Below are positions 1-6,899 of a stretch of DNA of 18,006 nt, one piece after another (position 1 is the stretch's first letter; the number at the start of each line of letters is the position of its first letter). Source of the stretch: Promethearchaeota archaeon (GTDB taxonomy: Archaea; Asgardarchaeota; Lokiarchaeia; Sigynarchaeales; SOKP01); assembly GCA_019058515.1 (NCBI GenBank), contig JAHPYY010000005.1, positions 1 through 18,006 on the forward strand, read 5' to 3'. The notes under the pieces are model-generated. The model searched no databases and was not told where the DNA came from. It saw only the letters and a program-made list of their open reading frames with translations. The position numbers and the translations under genes were made by a program.

Positions 1-2
1 GA

Positions 3-104
3 ACAATTGACGCAAACATTTCTTTCGACGCTTATAAAATCACGGGGGTGATCCGTACAATAGAAAATTTCGTCGGTTTACCGACCACGGAAAAAAAGAA
101 ATAA
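3..104 (+). CDS. C-terminal end of an unidentified protein (5' truncated)
   Basis: One frame stays open from the window edge to a TAA at 102-104 and encodes 33 residues ending in a lysine-rich tail (TTEKKK). The stretch FDAYKITGVIRTIENFVG alternates hydrophobic and polar residues like a real strand/helix end of a protein. The other two forward frames stop within 51 bases. The downstream reductase gene begins 46 bp later with its own strong SD, so the two could be co-transcribed. The family cannot be recognised from so little sequence. Confidence 0.5.
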   Translation, partial: TIDANISFDAYKITGVIRTIENFVGLPTTEKKK

Positions 105-150
105 AAAAATAAATAATTAAATACTCAAATAAAAAAAGGAGAAAAATCAA

Positions 151-681
151 ATGAAAATACTTATTTTAACAGGAAGTCCGCATAAAAACGGAACTTCAAA
201 TACCTTAGTTAAGGAATTTATCAAAGGCGCAAAAGAATCAGGACACGATATAGAGGTATATGATGTAGCAAAAGGAAACATACATCCTTGTTTGGGCTGT
301 GATTTTTGTGGGATGGATGGTGACTGTGTTCAAGAGGACGATGGAAATATGGTATTACAAAAAATATTAAAGGCTGAATGTTTGGTTTTCGCTACACCTG
401 TCTATTATTTCGGTATGTCTGCCCAATTAAAAACAATGGTTGATCGTTTTTATGCAAGAACAATGGAAATAACAAGAAAAAGGTTAAAAGCGGTTGTAAT
501 AACCACTGCATGGAATGATGATAATGTTGTGATGAAAGCAATCGAGCTTCATTTTAGAACCATTTTTGACTATATGCACTTTGAAAATAAAGGTATGTTA
601 TTTGCTAAAGGAAGTGGAACGGTAAAGGTGATTCCTTCACGTTATTATGTTGAAGCGTATAATCTGGGAAATTCTCTTTAA
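151..681 (+). CDS. NADPH-dependent FMN reductase / iron-sulfur flavoprotein-like
   Basis: A flavodoxin-fold reductase of 176 residues, expected to bind FMN in the cytosol and pass electrons from NAD(P)H or ferredoxin. The FMN phosphate-binding loop is GSPHKNGTSNT (residues 8-18). The second FMN-contact region is TPVYYFGMSAQLKTMVDRF (82-100), with the family's P-x-Y and K-x3-DR pattern. Between them are C47-x2-C50-x2-C53-x5-C59. This matches the compact cysteine motif that holds a 4Fe-4S cluster in iron-sulfur flavoproteins, although many plain FMN reductases keep similar cysteines. The start is set by AGGAG at 137-141, nine bases before the ATG. The length is at the short end for the family. 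The electron donor and acceptor cannot be told from the sequence. Confidence 0.88.
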   Translation: MKILILTGSPHKNGTSNTLVKEFIKGAKESGHDIEVYDVAKGNIHPCLGCDFCGMDGDCVQEDDGNMVLQKILKAECLVFATPVYYFGMSAQLKTMVDRFYARTMEITRKRLKAVVITTAWNDDNVVMKAIELHFRTIFDYMHFENKGMLFAKGSGTVKVIPSRYYVEAYNLGNSL

Positions 682-974
682 TACACATTAAATGTTTAAG
701 AAAAACAAAAAAATAAACTTAGCATTTATTTTGGAAATTCACATCCTTATTGAAACCAAGTGAAATTGAATTAATACAAAACCTTTTTCTTGTTAGCTTG
801 TAATAAAAAAAATAAAAAAGAATGGTAGAACATATTCTATGGTTGAGCAAAATATTTATAAGATGACTGAAAATTCTATAATTTAAGAAAGTTAATAAGA
901 TTAATAAGATTGTAATTGCCATCCTTTTTCAAAGCCATCTTCAGTAAACCTCTTGAATGAGTAGAGGTAATAAT
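682..974. other. AT-rich intergenic region with a short tandem repeat
   Basis: About 290 bases with no convincing gene on either strand. The only structure seen is two tandem copies of TTAATAAGA (892-900 and 901-909) upstream of the TMEM175-like gene. The short reverse-strand ORF here has no recognisable family and a composition typical of random AT-rich DNA. Confidence 0.4.
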
Positions 975-1574
975 ATGAATAAATTCATGTCAAAAGAGAG
1001 AGTTGAATTTTTCAGCGATGCTGTTTTTGCGATAATCTTAACTTTGCTTGTTTTAGAGCTGCATGTTCCTGAAGTTGCAGATAACTCAAATTTTGGTGAA
1101 TATGTGACTGCAATGATGCCACTTATTCCGAAATTCATTAGTTTTATTCTTTCTTTTTTAATGGTTTCTCTATATTGGGTTAGCCATCATTACTTTTTCC
1201 GTCATATACATACAGTTACTATTGGTCTTGTTTGGGTGAATAACCTTCTCTTGTTAAAAATATGTTTTATACCATTTCCGACAGCTTTATTAGGTAGTCA
1301 TCCTACAGATCAATTTCCTGCTATGATATATGGTTTATATTCGCTCATTAGCTCGTTAGCCTTTTCATTCTTGCGAGGATATTCAATACATAACAAACTT
1401 CTTGAAGTTGATGATGAATCCATAAAAAAATTGGGACCTAAACATAGTATTCCTGGAATATCTATGTATGCCTTATCAATCGTCCTCTCATTCGTAAATG
1501 TCTATATTTCTTTAGTTTGTTTTTTTTTAGTTCCCGTTTTGTATTTTGTTTCTGGAACAGTTCGTATAAAATGA
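975..1574 (+). CDS. TMEM175-family (DUF1211) ion channel subunit
   Basis: A 199-residue integral membrane protein with about six hydrophobic segments, the normal size for single-repeat prokaryotic TMEM175 proteins, which assemble as tetrameric potassium-permeable channels. The family signature R-x3-FSDAVFAI is at residues 9-20 in the first helix. It is followed by TLLVLEL and later by HHYFF (71-75) and the helix NNLLLLKICFIPFPTALLG (89-107), all typical of the family. The ATG at 975 is preferred over the upstream in-frame ATG at 957 because GAGGT at 964-968 sits six bases before it. Function in this organism is inferred from the family; prokaryotic members are less potassium-selective than classical channels. 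No operon partner is evident. Confidence 0.9.
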   Translation: MNKFMSKERVEFFSDAVFAIILTLLVLELHVPEVADNSNFGEYVTAMMPLIPKFISFILSFLMVSLYWVSHHYFFRHIHTVTIGLVWVNNLLLLKICFIPFPTALLGSHPTDQFPAMIYGLYSLISSLAFSFLRGYSIHNKLLEVDDESIKKLGPKHSIPGISMYALSIVLSFVNVYISLVCFFLVPVLYFVSGTVRIK

Positions 1575-1862
1575 AACAGAGTGCATCAGATAATTACGAT
1601 ATTTGTTGCCCTTTCCTTTTGTCCCTTTATTAAGAGTTTAAATGGGTACAAATTTCTTTCTATAAATATCAAATTCCAATAAAAGTAGTGCTATTGTAAT
1701 AGGAATGGCAATTAATCTAGAAAGAGACTTTTTAAATTAATCAAAAATTTTTCTATGTGAAACAGGATTATAAGGATCATATCGAGAAATCAATTTTTGT
1801 CTGAATCTTCTTTAAATTATAACTAAAGAATTTATTGATATTCATATAATTTTATAAAAGAG
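1575..1862. other. AT-rich intergenic region with a possible membrane-protein remnant
   Basis: About 290 bases without an intact gene. On the reverse strand 1638-1736 is open for 33 codons between two stops and reads KSLSRLIAIPITIALLLLEF near its start. That resembles the first membrane helix of CDP-alcohol phosphatidyltransferases, but it has no start codon and no catalytic motif. It may be a remnant or chance. Confidence 0.25.
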
Positions 1863-2276
1863 ATGGTTAAAATGAAAAAAATAAAAGATTTGAGTAATAG
1901 TGTGATATTTCCCAAGGGAGAAAAAGCTATAAGCGACTATTTTACAGGGAATGTATGGGTTCAAATGCTAGTCACGGAGGAGTCATTTAATTGTCCTGTC
2001 TACAATGTAACCTTTGAACCAGAAGCAAGAACTAAATGGCATTCACATCCAGGGGGGCAAATTCTTCTTGTAACAGGAGGAAAAGGATATTATCAAGAAG
2101 ATGGAAAACCAGCACAATCGCTTCAAGAGGGAGATGTTGTGAAAATACCACCAAAGGTGAAACATTGGCATGGGGCATCAAAAGATAGCTGGTTTGTTCA
2201 TGTTGGTATAACTGCAAATCCCAAGTTAGGAAATGCAGAATGGCGAGGGCCTGTAACAGAGGAAGAATATCAATGA
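1863..2276 (+). CDS. Cupin-domain protein (COG1917-like)
   Basis: A single-domain cupin of 137 residues (134 if the in-frame ATG at 1872 is used; neither start has a strong SD). The metal-binding set is visible: H60 and H62 in WHSHPGGQ, Q66 at the position usually held by Glu, and H101 in KHWHGA. The end has the pattern NPKLGNAEWRGPVTEEEYQ, common in small bacterial cupins found beside reductases, alcohol dehydrogenases and carboxymuconolactone-decarboxylase-like proteins. Its stop overlaps the start of the alcohol dehydrogenase by ATGA, so the two proteins are translationally coupled. The exact reaction is unknown; small cupins of this group bind a divalent metal and are often linked to quinone or aldehyde metabolism. 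Confidence 0.88.
   Translation: MVKMKKIKDLSNSVIFPKGEKAISDYFTGNVWVQMLVTEESFNCPVYNVTFEPEARTKWHSHPGGQILLVTGGKGYYQEDGKPAQSLQEGDVVKIPPKVKHWHGASKDSWFVHVGITANPKLGNAEWRGPVTEEEYQ
2258..2265 (+). promoter_or_regulatory. SD inside the cupin gene that sets the dehydrogenase start
   Basis: AGAGGAAG lies seven bases before the ATG at 2273, inside the last codons of the cupin gene. It supports that ATG over the upstream in-frame ATG at 2240, and it implies coupled translation through the ATGA overlap. Confidence 0.6.
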
Positions 2277-3319
2277 AAGCAGCAATCTTCAAAGCTAAAG
2301 GTAAAATAGTGATCGAGGAGCGATCAAAACCGACTATTAAGGAATCAACGGATGCAGTCGTGCGGGTAGTTCTCTCCTGCGTATGCGGTTCGGATTTATG
2401 GTATTATAGGGGTCTCTCGGATCATGAAGTTGGACCTATTGGGCATGAATTTATAGGTGTGGTTGAAGAAGTTGGTTCTGATGTGAAAAATATCAAAAAG
2501 GACGATTTTGTGATTTCACCTTTTGCAATAAGTGACGGTACATGTCCGCATTGTAAAGCAGGTTTTCACACTGCATGTTCAAATGGAGGCTTTTTTGGAG
2601 GAGGAGAAGAAGGCATGGGATGCCAAGCAGAGTTTGTAAGAGTGCCACAAGCCGACGGTACGCTTGCAGTTGTCCCTAGGTCAGATTTTTCTGATGAGAC
2701 ACTTGCTTCACTTCTTACATTAAGTGATGTAATGGGAACAGGTTATCACGCTGCCGTGAGCGCCCAGGTCAAAGAAGGGAATACAGTAGCAGTTGTCGGT
2801 GATGGTGCAGTAGGACTTTCAGGAGTATTGTCTACTAAATTACTTGGTGCAAAGAGAATTATCATGCTTGGAAGCACTCATAAGAATCGACAGGAACTTG
2901 CTAAAGAGTTTGGCGCAACAGATGTTATCACAGTTCGCGGCGACGAGGCTGTTAAAGAAGTCATGAAACTTACAAATAATATTGGAGCTGATGCAGTTTT
3001 AGAGTGTGTAGGTACAAAACAAGCCAATGAAACCTGTTTTGCAATTGCTCGTCCAGGTGCAATTGTTGGACGTGTTGGTATACCACATGAAGTGGAGATT
3101 GATGCTACCGATACTTTTTTCAGGAATGTGGGCATACGTGGTGGTCCGGCTCCTACCCGTGCCTATATAGAAAAACTACTTGACCCAGTGCTCAAAAATG
3201 AGATTAATCCCGGCAAAGTATTTGATTTAAAGACAGATCTTGACCATATACAAGAGGCATACGCTGCTATGGATGAACGAAGAGCCATTAAATCATTAGT
3301 TAAAGTGAGTGACTTGTAA
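2273..3319 (+). CDS. Zinc-dependent alcohol dehydrogenase (MDR superfamily)
   Basis: A 348-residue medium-chain dehydrogenase, expected to be a cytosolic NAD(P)-dependent oxidoreductase acting on an alcohol, aldehyde or quinone-type substrate. Catalytic zinc ligands are C38 (CGSD) and H58-E59 (GHE). The structural-zinc lobe GTCPHCKAGFHTAC (89-102) has three cysteines instead of four, with Asp/Ser where the first Cys is expected, as in a known MDR subgroup. The Rossmann loop is GDGAVG (176-181). The start at 2273 gives the usual N-terminus MKAAIF and has a good SD. The gene is visibly richer in G+C than its neighbours and the cupin-dehydrogenase pair is a common bacterial arrangement, so transfer from a bacterium is likely. 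The substrate cannot be predicted. Confidence 0.93.
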   Translation: MKAAIFKAKGKIVIEERSKPTIKESTDAVVRVVLSCVCGSDLWYYRGLSDHEVGPIGHEFIGVVEEVGSDVKNIKKDDFVISPFAISDGTCPHCKAGFHTACSNGGFFGGGEEGMGCQAEFVRVPQADGTLAVVPRSDFSDETLASLLTLSDVMGTGYHAAVSAQVKEGNTVAVVGDGAVGLSGVLSTKLLGAKRIIMLGSTHKNRQELAKEFGATDVITVRGDEAVKEVMKLTNNIGADAVLECVGTKQANETCFAIARPGAIVGRVGIPHEVEIDATDTFFRNVGIRGGPAPTRAYIEKLLDPVLKNEINPGKVFDLKTDLDHIQEAYAAMDERRAIKSLVKVSDL

Positions 3320-3421
3320 GAATGAGGTCAGCCTAGTTTTCCGTAAAAAAGCGGGGAAACGCTTTAAAAATGGAAAATATTAAACTATTTAGAATTATAA
3401 TACATTCAGCAATTAGTCAAA

Positions 3422-4060
3422 ATGAAAAAAAACTGGTCAGATACGGATCTTCTCGATTTCGAGAAAAGGTGGAAAGCAATAACAATTCCAGTTAATTTGG
3501 AAATAGAAAATAAACAAATTGCGTTAGATTTAACTAGAACCTATCACATAATAGAAAGAGCTGATAAAATCGCGTTAGGTGATTGTATTTGTCGAGTTAC
3601 TGTTGGTAATTGCGACAATCCTCGGGATACCTGTATCTTCTTGAATGATCGAGCAAAAAGACTAGTTGAGAATGGAAGAGCTACTTATATCACTAAGGAA
3701 CGCGCTAAAAAGGTTGTTAAAAATTCCCATGAAAAAGGTTTGGTTCATTTAGCGTTATTTCAAACCAATCAAACGGACCCAATACCATCGGAAATTTGTA
3801 GTTGCTGCTCCTGTTGTTGTCAAGCACTTCAGGGGCTAAAAAGGATGAGCCTATATGGATTGGTCGAACCCAGCGATTTAGTTGCTCATTTTAACTCGAA
3901 CGCCTGTTCTCAGTGTGGAATATGTGTCGATCGATGTCAATTCGGAGCAAGGACTTTTAATTCCGAAATGAAAATCGTTTTTAGTCGTGATTTATGTTTT
4001 GGATGTGGGTTGTGTGTATCTTCATGTCCTGAGAACATAATAACCTTAATCCCGAGATAA
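3422..4060 (+). CDS. Cysteine-rich protein with C-terminal 2x[4Fe-4S] ferredoxin domain
   Basis: A 212-residue soluble electron-transfer protein. The C-terminal third has two full ferredoxin motifs: C162-x2-C165-x2-C168-x3-C172 and C192-x2-C195-x2-C198-x3-CP (C202). The N-terminal domain has its own cysteines, C55, C57, C64 and C71, and the dense patch CSCCSCCC (126-133), so at least one further metal centre is likely. Proteins with this CxC...CCxCCC layout are widespread in anaerobic archaea and sulfate reducers and are usually annotated only as 4Fe-4S binding proteins. No clear SD precedes the ATG, so the transcript may be nearly leaderless. A small hairpin lies between it and the dehydrogenase gene, so co-transcription is uncertain. 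The redox partner is unknown. Confidence 0.88.
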   Translation: MKKNWSDTDLLDFEKRWKAITIPVNLEIENKQIALDLTRTYHIIERADKIALGDCICRVTVGNCDNPRDTCIFLNDRAKRLVENGRATYITKERAKKVVKNSHEKGLVHLALFQTNQTDPIPSEICSCCSCCCQALQGLKRMSLYGLVEPSDLVAHFNSNACSQCGICVDRCQFGARTFNSEMKIVFSRDLCFGCGLCVSSCPENIITLIPR

Positions 4061-4109
4061 TTAACTTATTCGAACTTTACTAAATCAATTACTTTCTAAA
4101 TAATAAAAT

Positions 4110-4160
4110 CTACTTAAGTAGTTCTGTAACTGATATAGCTACATCTTTGTACAAAGTTGT
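4110..4160. repeat. Two adjacent palindromes between convergent genes
   Basis: CTACTTAAGTAG at 4110-4121 is a perfect 12-bp palindrome. At 4141-4160 lies ACATCTTTGTACAAAGTTGT, a 20-bp palindrome with only the 4144/4157 pair mismatched and a perfect 12-bp core (4145-4156). They sit between the ends of two convergent genes. They could be transcription-end structures or protein-binding sites; there is no U-tract directly after either. Confidence 0.35.
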
Positions 4161-4210
4161 GGTCGATATAACCGTCCCAATTAGCCTTAAATGTGCTTAA
4201 TTACATTGAT

Positions 4211-4690
4211 TTATCTTACAACTAAAATATCACAGGGGGTATGTCTTAATAGTTTTTCTGCCACTGAACCAAGCAAAATTTCTTCAAAAAGAGAATGAAG
4301 TCCTTTGCTGCCAATAATGACCAGGTCAATATCCTCGTTCTTTACAGTTTTATTTACATAAGATACAGGATCCTCATCATAAACAGATCTAGTTTCAACT
4401 TCTAATCCTTGTTCCATAAATGTTTCTTTTGCTTTTTGTAATATAGCTTCAGCATTTTTTTCGTAAACTTCTCTTATCCTTTGTAAATCTGGATTTGAAA
4501 TATTATAAACTTGCGGAGTAGTGCTAAATGATGGTGCCATAAACATCCCCTCAGTTGATATAGCTCTATGTTTAACTGAATGAAACAATATTACTTGACT
4601 CTTCGTCAATTTTTGAAGTTCGATTGTTTTTAGTATTGCTTTGAAAGAGTGTTCGGAACCGTCAAGGCCAACTAATATCTTTTTATAAAT
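4211..4690 (-). CDS. Universal stress protein (UspA family) with apparent ATT start
   Basis: A one-domain UspA-family protein, expected to be a cytosolic ATP-binding stress or signalling protein. The C-terminal nucleotide motif is G-x2-G-x10-GS (GSKGLHSLFEEILLGS), one residue longer than the classical spacing, followed by VAEKLLRHTPCDILVV. Using only ATG, GTG or TTG, the gene could start no earlier than the TTG at 4609 and would lose the first strand. The frame continues upstream as YKKILVGLDGSEHSFKAIL, the standard UspA N-terminus with the ATP-contact Asp. The codon exactly where Met is expected is ATT (4688-4690). Upstream are only AAT, TGT and the stop TGA (4697-4699). GATGAT (4696-4701 on this strand) lies five bases ahead like an SD. 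Length from ATT is 159 residues, normal for the family. Alternatives are a mutated start or a base-call error. Confidence 0.82.
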   Translation of the reverse strand: MYKKILVGLDGSEHSFKAILKTIELQKLTKSQVILFHSVKHRAISTEGMFMAPSFSTTPQVYNISNPDLQRIREVYEKNAEAILQKAKETFMEQGLEVETRSVYDEDPVSYVNKTVKNEDIDLVIIGSKGLHSLFEEILLGSVAEKLLRHTPCDILVVR

Positions 4691-4991
4691 ATTACATCAT
4701 CTTTTTAGAATTCAATAATAATATTACAAATCAAGATAATTATCTATTAAAACATGTGGTCAATAATTTTTAGACCAAAATTTTAAGTAAATTAAAAAAA
4801 AAGAATATCCTTCAATGGAATTGATTTGTTTGAAGGAATTTCAGTCTTATTAGAATTTAAACCTTTAAATTAATTAACCATACTTTTTTAAATGCCAATT
4901 TATTGTTTAACATTGAATTTTATGATTTCGTTAACTTTTTAGAAGAAAATAATAGATTGACGGTTAAATTAAAATTTAAGGCGTTGATAAT
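4691..4991. other. Divergent intergenic region with an inverted repeat
   Basis: About 300 AT-rich bases between the divergently read stress-protein and coiled-coil genes. It must hold both promoters, but no single TATA box stands out among many AT tracts. TCCTTCAA (4808-4815) and TTGAAGGA (4830-4837) form an 8-bp inverted repeat with a 14-base loop, which could be an operator or a hairpin. No gene fragment was recognised. Confidence 0.4.
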
Positions 4992-5609
4992 ATGGAAAAA
5001 GTCTTCAATCTAAAGTTAAAAGCACAAGAAAATCTACTTGTTGCGAAAAATGAAAAACTCGTTGCGCAAGAATTAAAAAAGTTAACTAAATACCTCCTAA
5101 AAAGAGCAAAGAGTAGAGAAAATTACGCTGATAAAGAGCTAAAATTAGCACAAATAAGAAAGAACTTAACTGAAAGTAATGAAAAATTGTTGAAAAGTAG
5201 ACTCAAATCCCAAGAACTACTGAAATATCCTGAGTCATTGATAAAGAGTGAAAAAGATTTCATGGATTACCACGAAATTGCTGCTAAGAATCAGTTAAAA
5301 TTAGCCAGACACCATAGGGAGTTAACAAAACTAGAAGAAACCTTAGCTCAAAAAAAGATTTTATTCGCAGATTCTAAGGAGCATGTGGCAACAATTCGAA
5401 TTAAATTAGCAAAATTGCAATTAAAGTATGCTGATAGCCTCCAAAAAAGTAAATCTGTAAGAATTGAGACAATTAGAGCGAGTTATAAAGAATTGAGGGA
5501 GAATTTAAATCAAAATCTGAAAGATATGCTTGACAAAGAAAAAGAGGTTAAAATCATTCAAGATGAGATTGCAGATTTAACAAATTCCCTTTCCCACCAT
5601 ACCAATTGA
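4992..5609 (+). CDS. Lysine-rich coiled-coil protein of unknown function
   Basis: A 205-residue protein predicted to be almost entirely helical. It has no glycine, cysteine or tryptophan, and a single proline (P80) that probably separates two coiled-coil arms of about 80 and 120 residues. Leucine and isoleucine recur at heptad-like spacing. The phrase KLA recurs at 51-53, 103-105 and 138-140, within similar segments (ELKLAQIRKNL, QLKLARHHREL, RIKLAKLQLKY), which suggests weak internal repetition. There is no signal peptide or membrane segment. A GTTGATAA sequence just before the ATG is a poor SD. It stands alone between divergent and convergent neighbours. No family is recognised; it could be a structural or scaffold protein. 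Confidence 0.72.
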   Translation: MEKVFNLKLKAQENLLVAKNEKLVAQELKKLTKYLLKRAKSRENYADKELKLAQIRKNLTESNEKLLKSRLKSQELLKYPESLIKSEKDFMDYHEIAAKNQLKLARHHRELTKLEETLAQKKILFADSKEHVATIRIKLAKLQLKYADSLQKSKSVRIETIRASYKELRENLNQNLKDMLDKEKEVKIIQDEIADLTNSLSHHTN

Positions 5610-5649
5610 ATTCTAGCTATGATTAACTCATCGTAAGAACACTCACATA

Positions 5650-5666
5650 ACTTTCCCATGGAAAGT
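5650..5666. terminator. Possible bidirectional hairpin terminator
   Basis: ACTTTCC (5650-5656) and GGAAAGT (5660-5666) form a perfect 7-bp stem with a CAT loop, about 40 bases after the coiled-coil gene and 70 bases after the end of the convergent epimerase gene. There is no strong U-tract after it on either strand, so the role is only suggested by position. Confidence 0.3.
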
Positions 5667-5736
5667 AAAAGCTCCTAATCTCATAATTATATTGTTAAAA
5701 GATTCACAATAATCTTGGTAATGAATAAAATTGCTC

Positions 5737-6780
5737 TTATTCAATTGAGAAGATATGCTGGGTGGTGTGAGTATAAGTTTCTTCGGGTTTTAAAATTACC
5801 ATTGACCTAAATTCAGGCAAATTTATGGCATTTGGAGGACGTTGGGTTTCAAAACAGATCGCATTATGTTTTTTACACTCTCTCCCACGAGATATTATAC
5901 CACCCATGTAATTGCCTGTGTAAAGATGGACGCAGGGTTCGGTTGTTTTAATAATCATCATCCGACCACTTTTCTTGGAGTAAAGCTTAGCGCATTTATG
6001 TAATTGCGTTGGAGCCTTTGAATCGTAATTTGAAACAAAGAAATTATTATCTACATCTCCAAAAGTGGCGTAGATCTCTGAAAACTTTATCCCTTTTCTT
6101 ATATCAACGCCCATTTTTTCTACATTTGCAATTTCTCCTGTTACCATATTGCTTTTATCCGCAAGCATGTAACGATCGCAAAAGAGGGTGATTTCATGGT
6201 TATCATTTACTACATCTACACTCTCCAGATTCCAGTAAGTATGATTGGTCATATTTACGATTGTGGTCTTGTTTGTCGTTACATGGAATTCCCATCCGAG
6301 TTTCATAGGGGATATCTGGTAAATCGCTCGTACTCGGAGAGTTCCAGGATAATTTTCCTCCCCATCTTGACTTATGTATTCGAATTCTATAATAACTTCT
6401 TCCTCATCGACTGAACTTTCGATAAATCGCCAGAATTTGTAATCAAAACTCTCTTTCCCTCCATGTAGAGAATTCCCATTATTATTTTGGAATAATTGGT
6501 AATCTTTTCCTTCAAGAGAAAATTTTCCATCTTTTATTCGATTCGCTACTCTTCCGATAACCGCCCCTAGATGACCTCCGTATTTCTTAAAATCTTCAGG
6601 TTGGTCTTGAGAGATCGTGATTTCTTCTACATCCCCATTTCTATTAGGCACTTTAACACTTACTAATGTTGCGCCATAATTCGAAACTGATACTGAAAAA
6701 CCTGATTTTGAGTCACTCACTGTAAAGAGATCCACCTTCAATCCTTTTATTTCTCCCCAAAGTATTCGATTTACTTCCAT
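5737..6780 (-). CDS. galM: Aldose 1-epimerase (galactose mutarotase)
   Basis: A 347-residue cytosolic mutarotase that interconverts alpha and beta anomers of hexoses, usually galactose or glucose. The family landmarks are in order: GRVANRI (76-82), NSLHGG with the substrate-binding/catalytic H106, TNHTYWNL with H180, the sugar-contact segment VDNNF (243-247), and FETQ with the catalytic base E311 followed by PPNAINLPEF. Length is that of typical GalM proteins. The ATG at 6780 is chosen because GGTG at 6790-6793 (this strand) precedes it by nine bases; an in-frame GTG four codons upstream (6792) overlaps that SD. No galactose-pathway genes are nearby, so its role in a particular sugar pathway is not shown. 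It faces the coiled-coil gene end to end. Confidence 0.93.
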   Translation of the reverse strand: MEVNRILWGEIKGLKVDLFTVSDSKSGFSVSVSNYGATLVSVKVPNRNGDVEEITISQDQPEDFKKYGGHLGAVIGRVANRIKDGKFSLEGKDYQLFQNNNGNSLHGGKESFDYKFWRFIESSVDEEEVIIEFEYISQDGEENYPGTLRVRAIYQISPMKLGWEFHVTTNKTTIVNMTNHTYWNLESVDVVNDNHEITLFCDRYMLADKSNMVTGEIANVEKMGVDIRKGIKFSEIYATFGDVDNNFFVSNYDSKAPTQLHKCAKLYSKKSGRMMIIKTTEPCVHLYTGNYMGGIISRGRECKKHNAICFETQRPPNAINLPEFRSMVILKPEETYTHTTQHIFSIE

Positions 6781-6899
6781 AATTCTAAGCACCGATTGTA
6801 TTATAATTGAGTATCTTCATTAATAAAACCTCTTGATTGGTTTTCTAAAGGAACCTTTCACTTGTAGATTAAATTTGAAGATTAAAAAAAATGTAAAAA

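Noticed and set aside
719..922. Reverse-strand ORF of 67 codons
   Set aside because: Low-complexity AT-rich translation, no SD, no family pattern; lies in an intergenic region and looks like chance.
941..1138. Reverse-strand ORF over the TMEM175-like gene
   Set aside because: Antisense to a clear family member with conserved motifs.
2032..2292. Reverse-strand ORF over the cupin gene
   Set aside because: Antisense shadow of a well-supported coding frame.
3348..3365. AAAGCG/CGCTTT hairpin as a terminator after the dehydrogenase gene
   Set aside because: The stem is real but short and is followed by A-rich rather than T-rich sequence, so termination is not supported.
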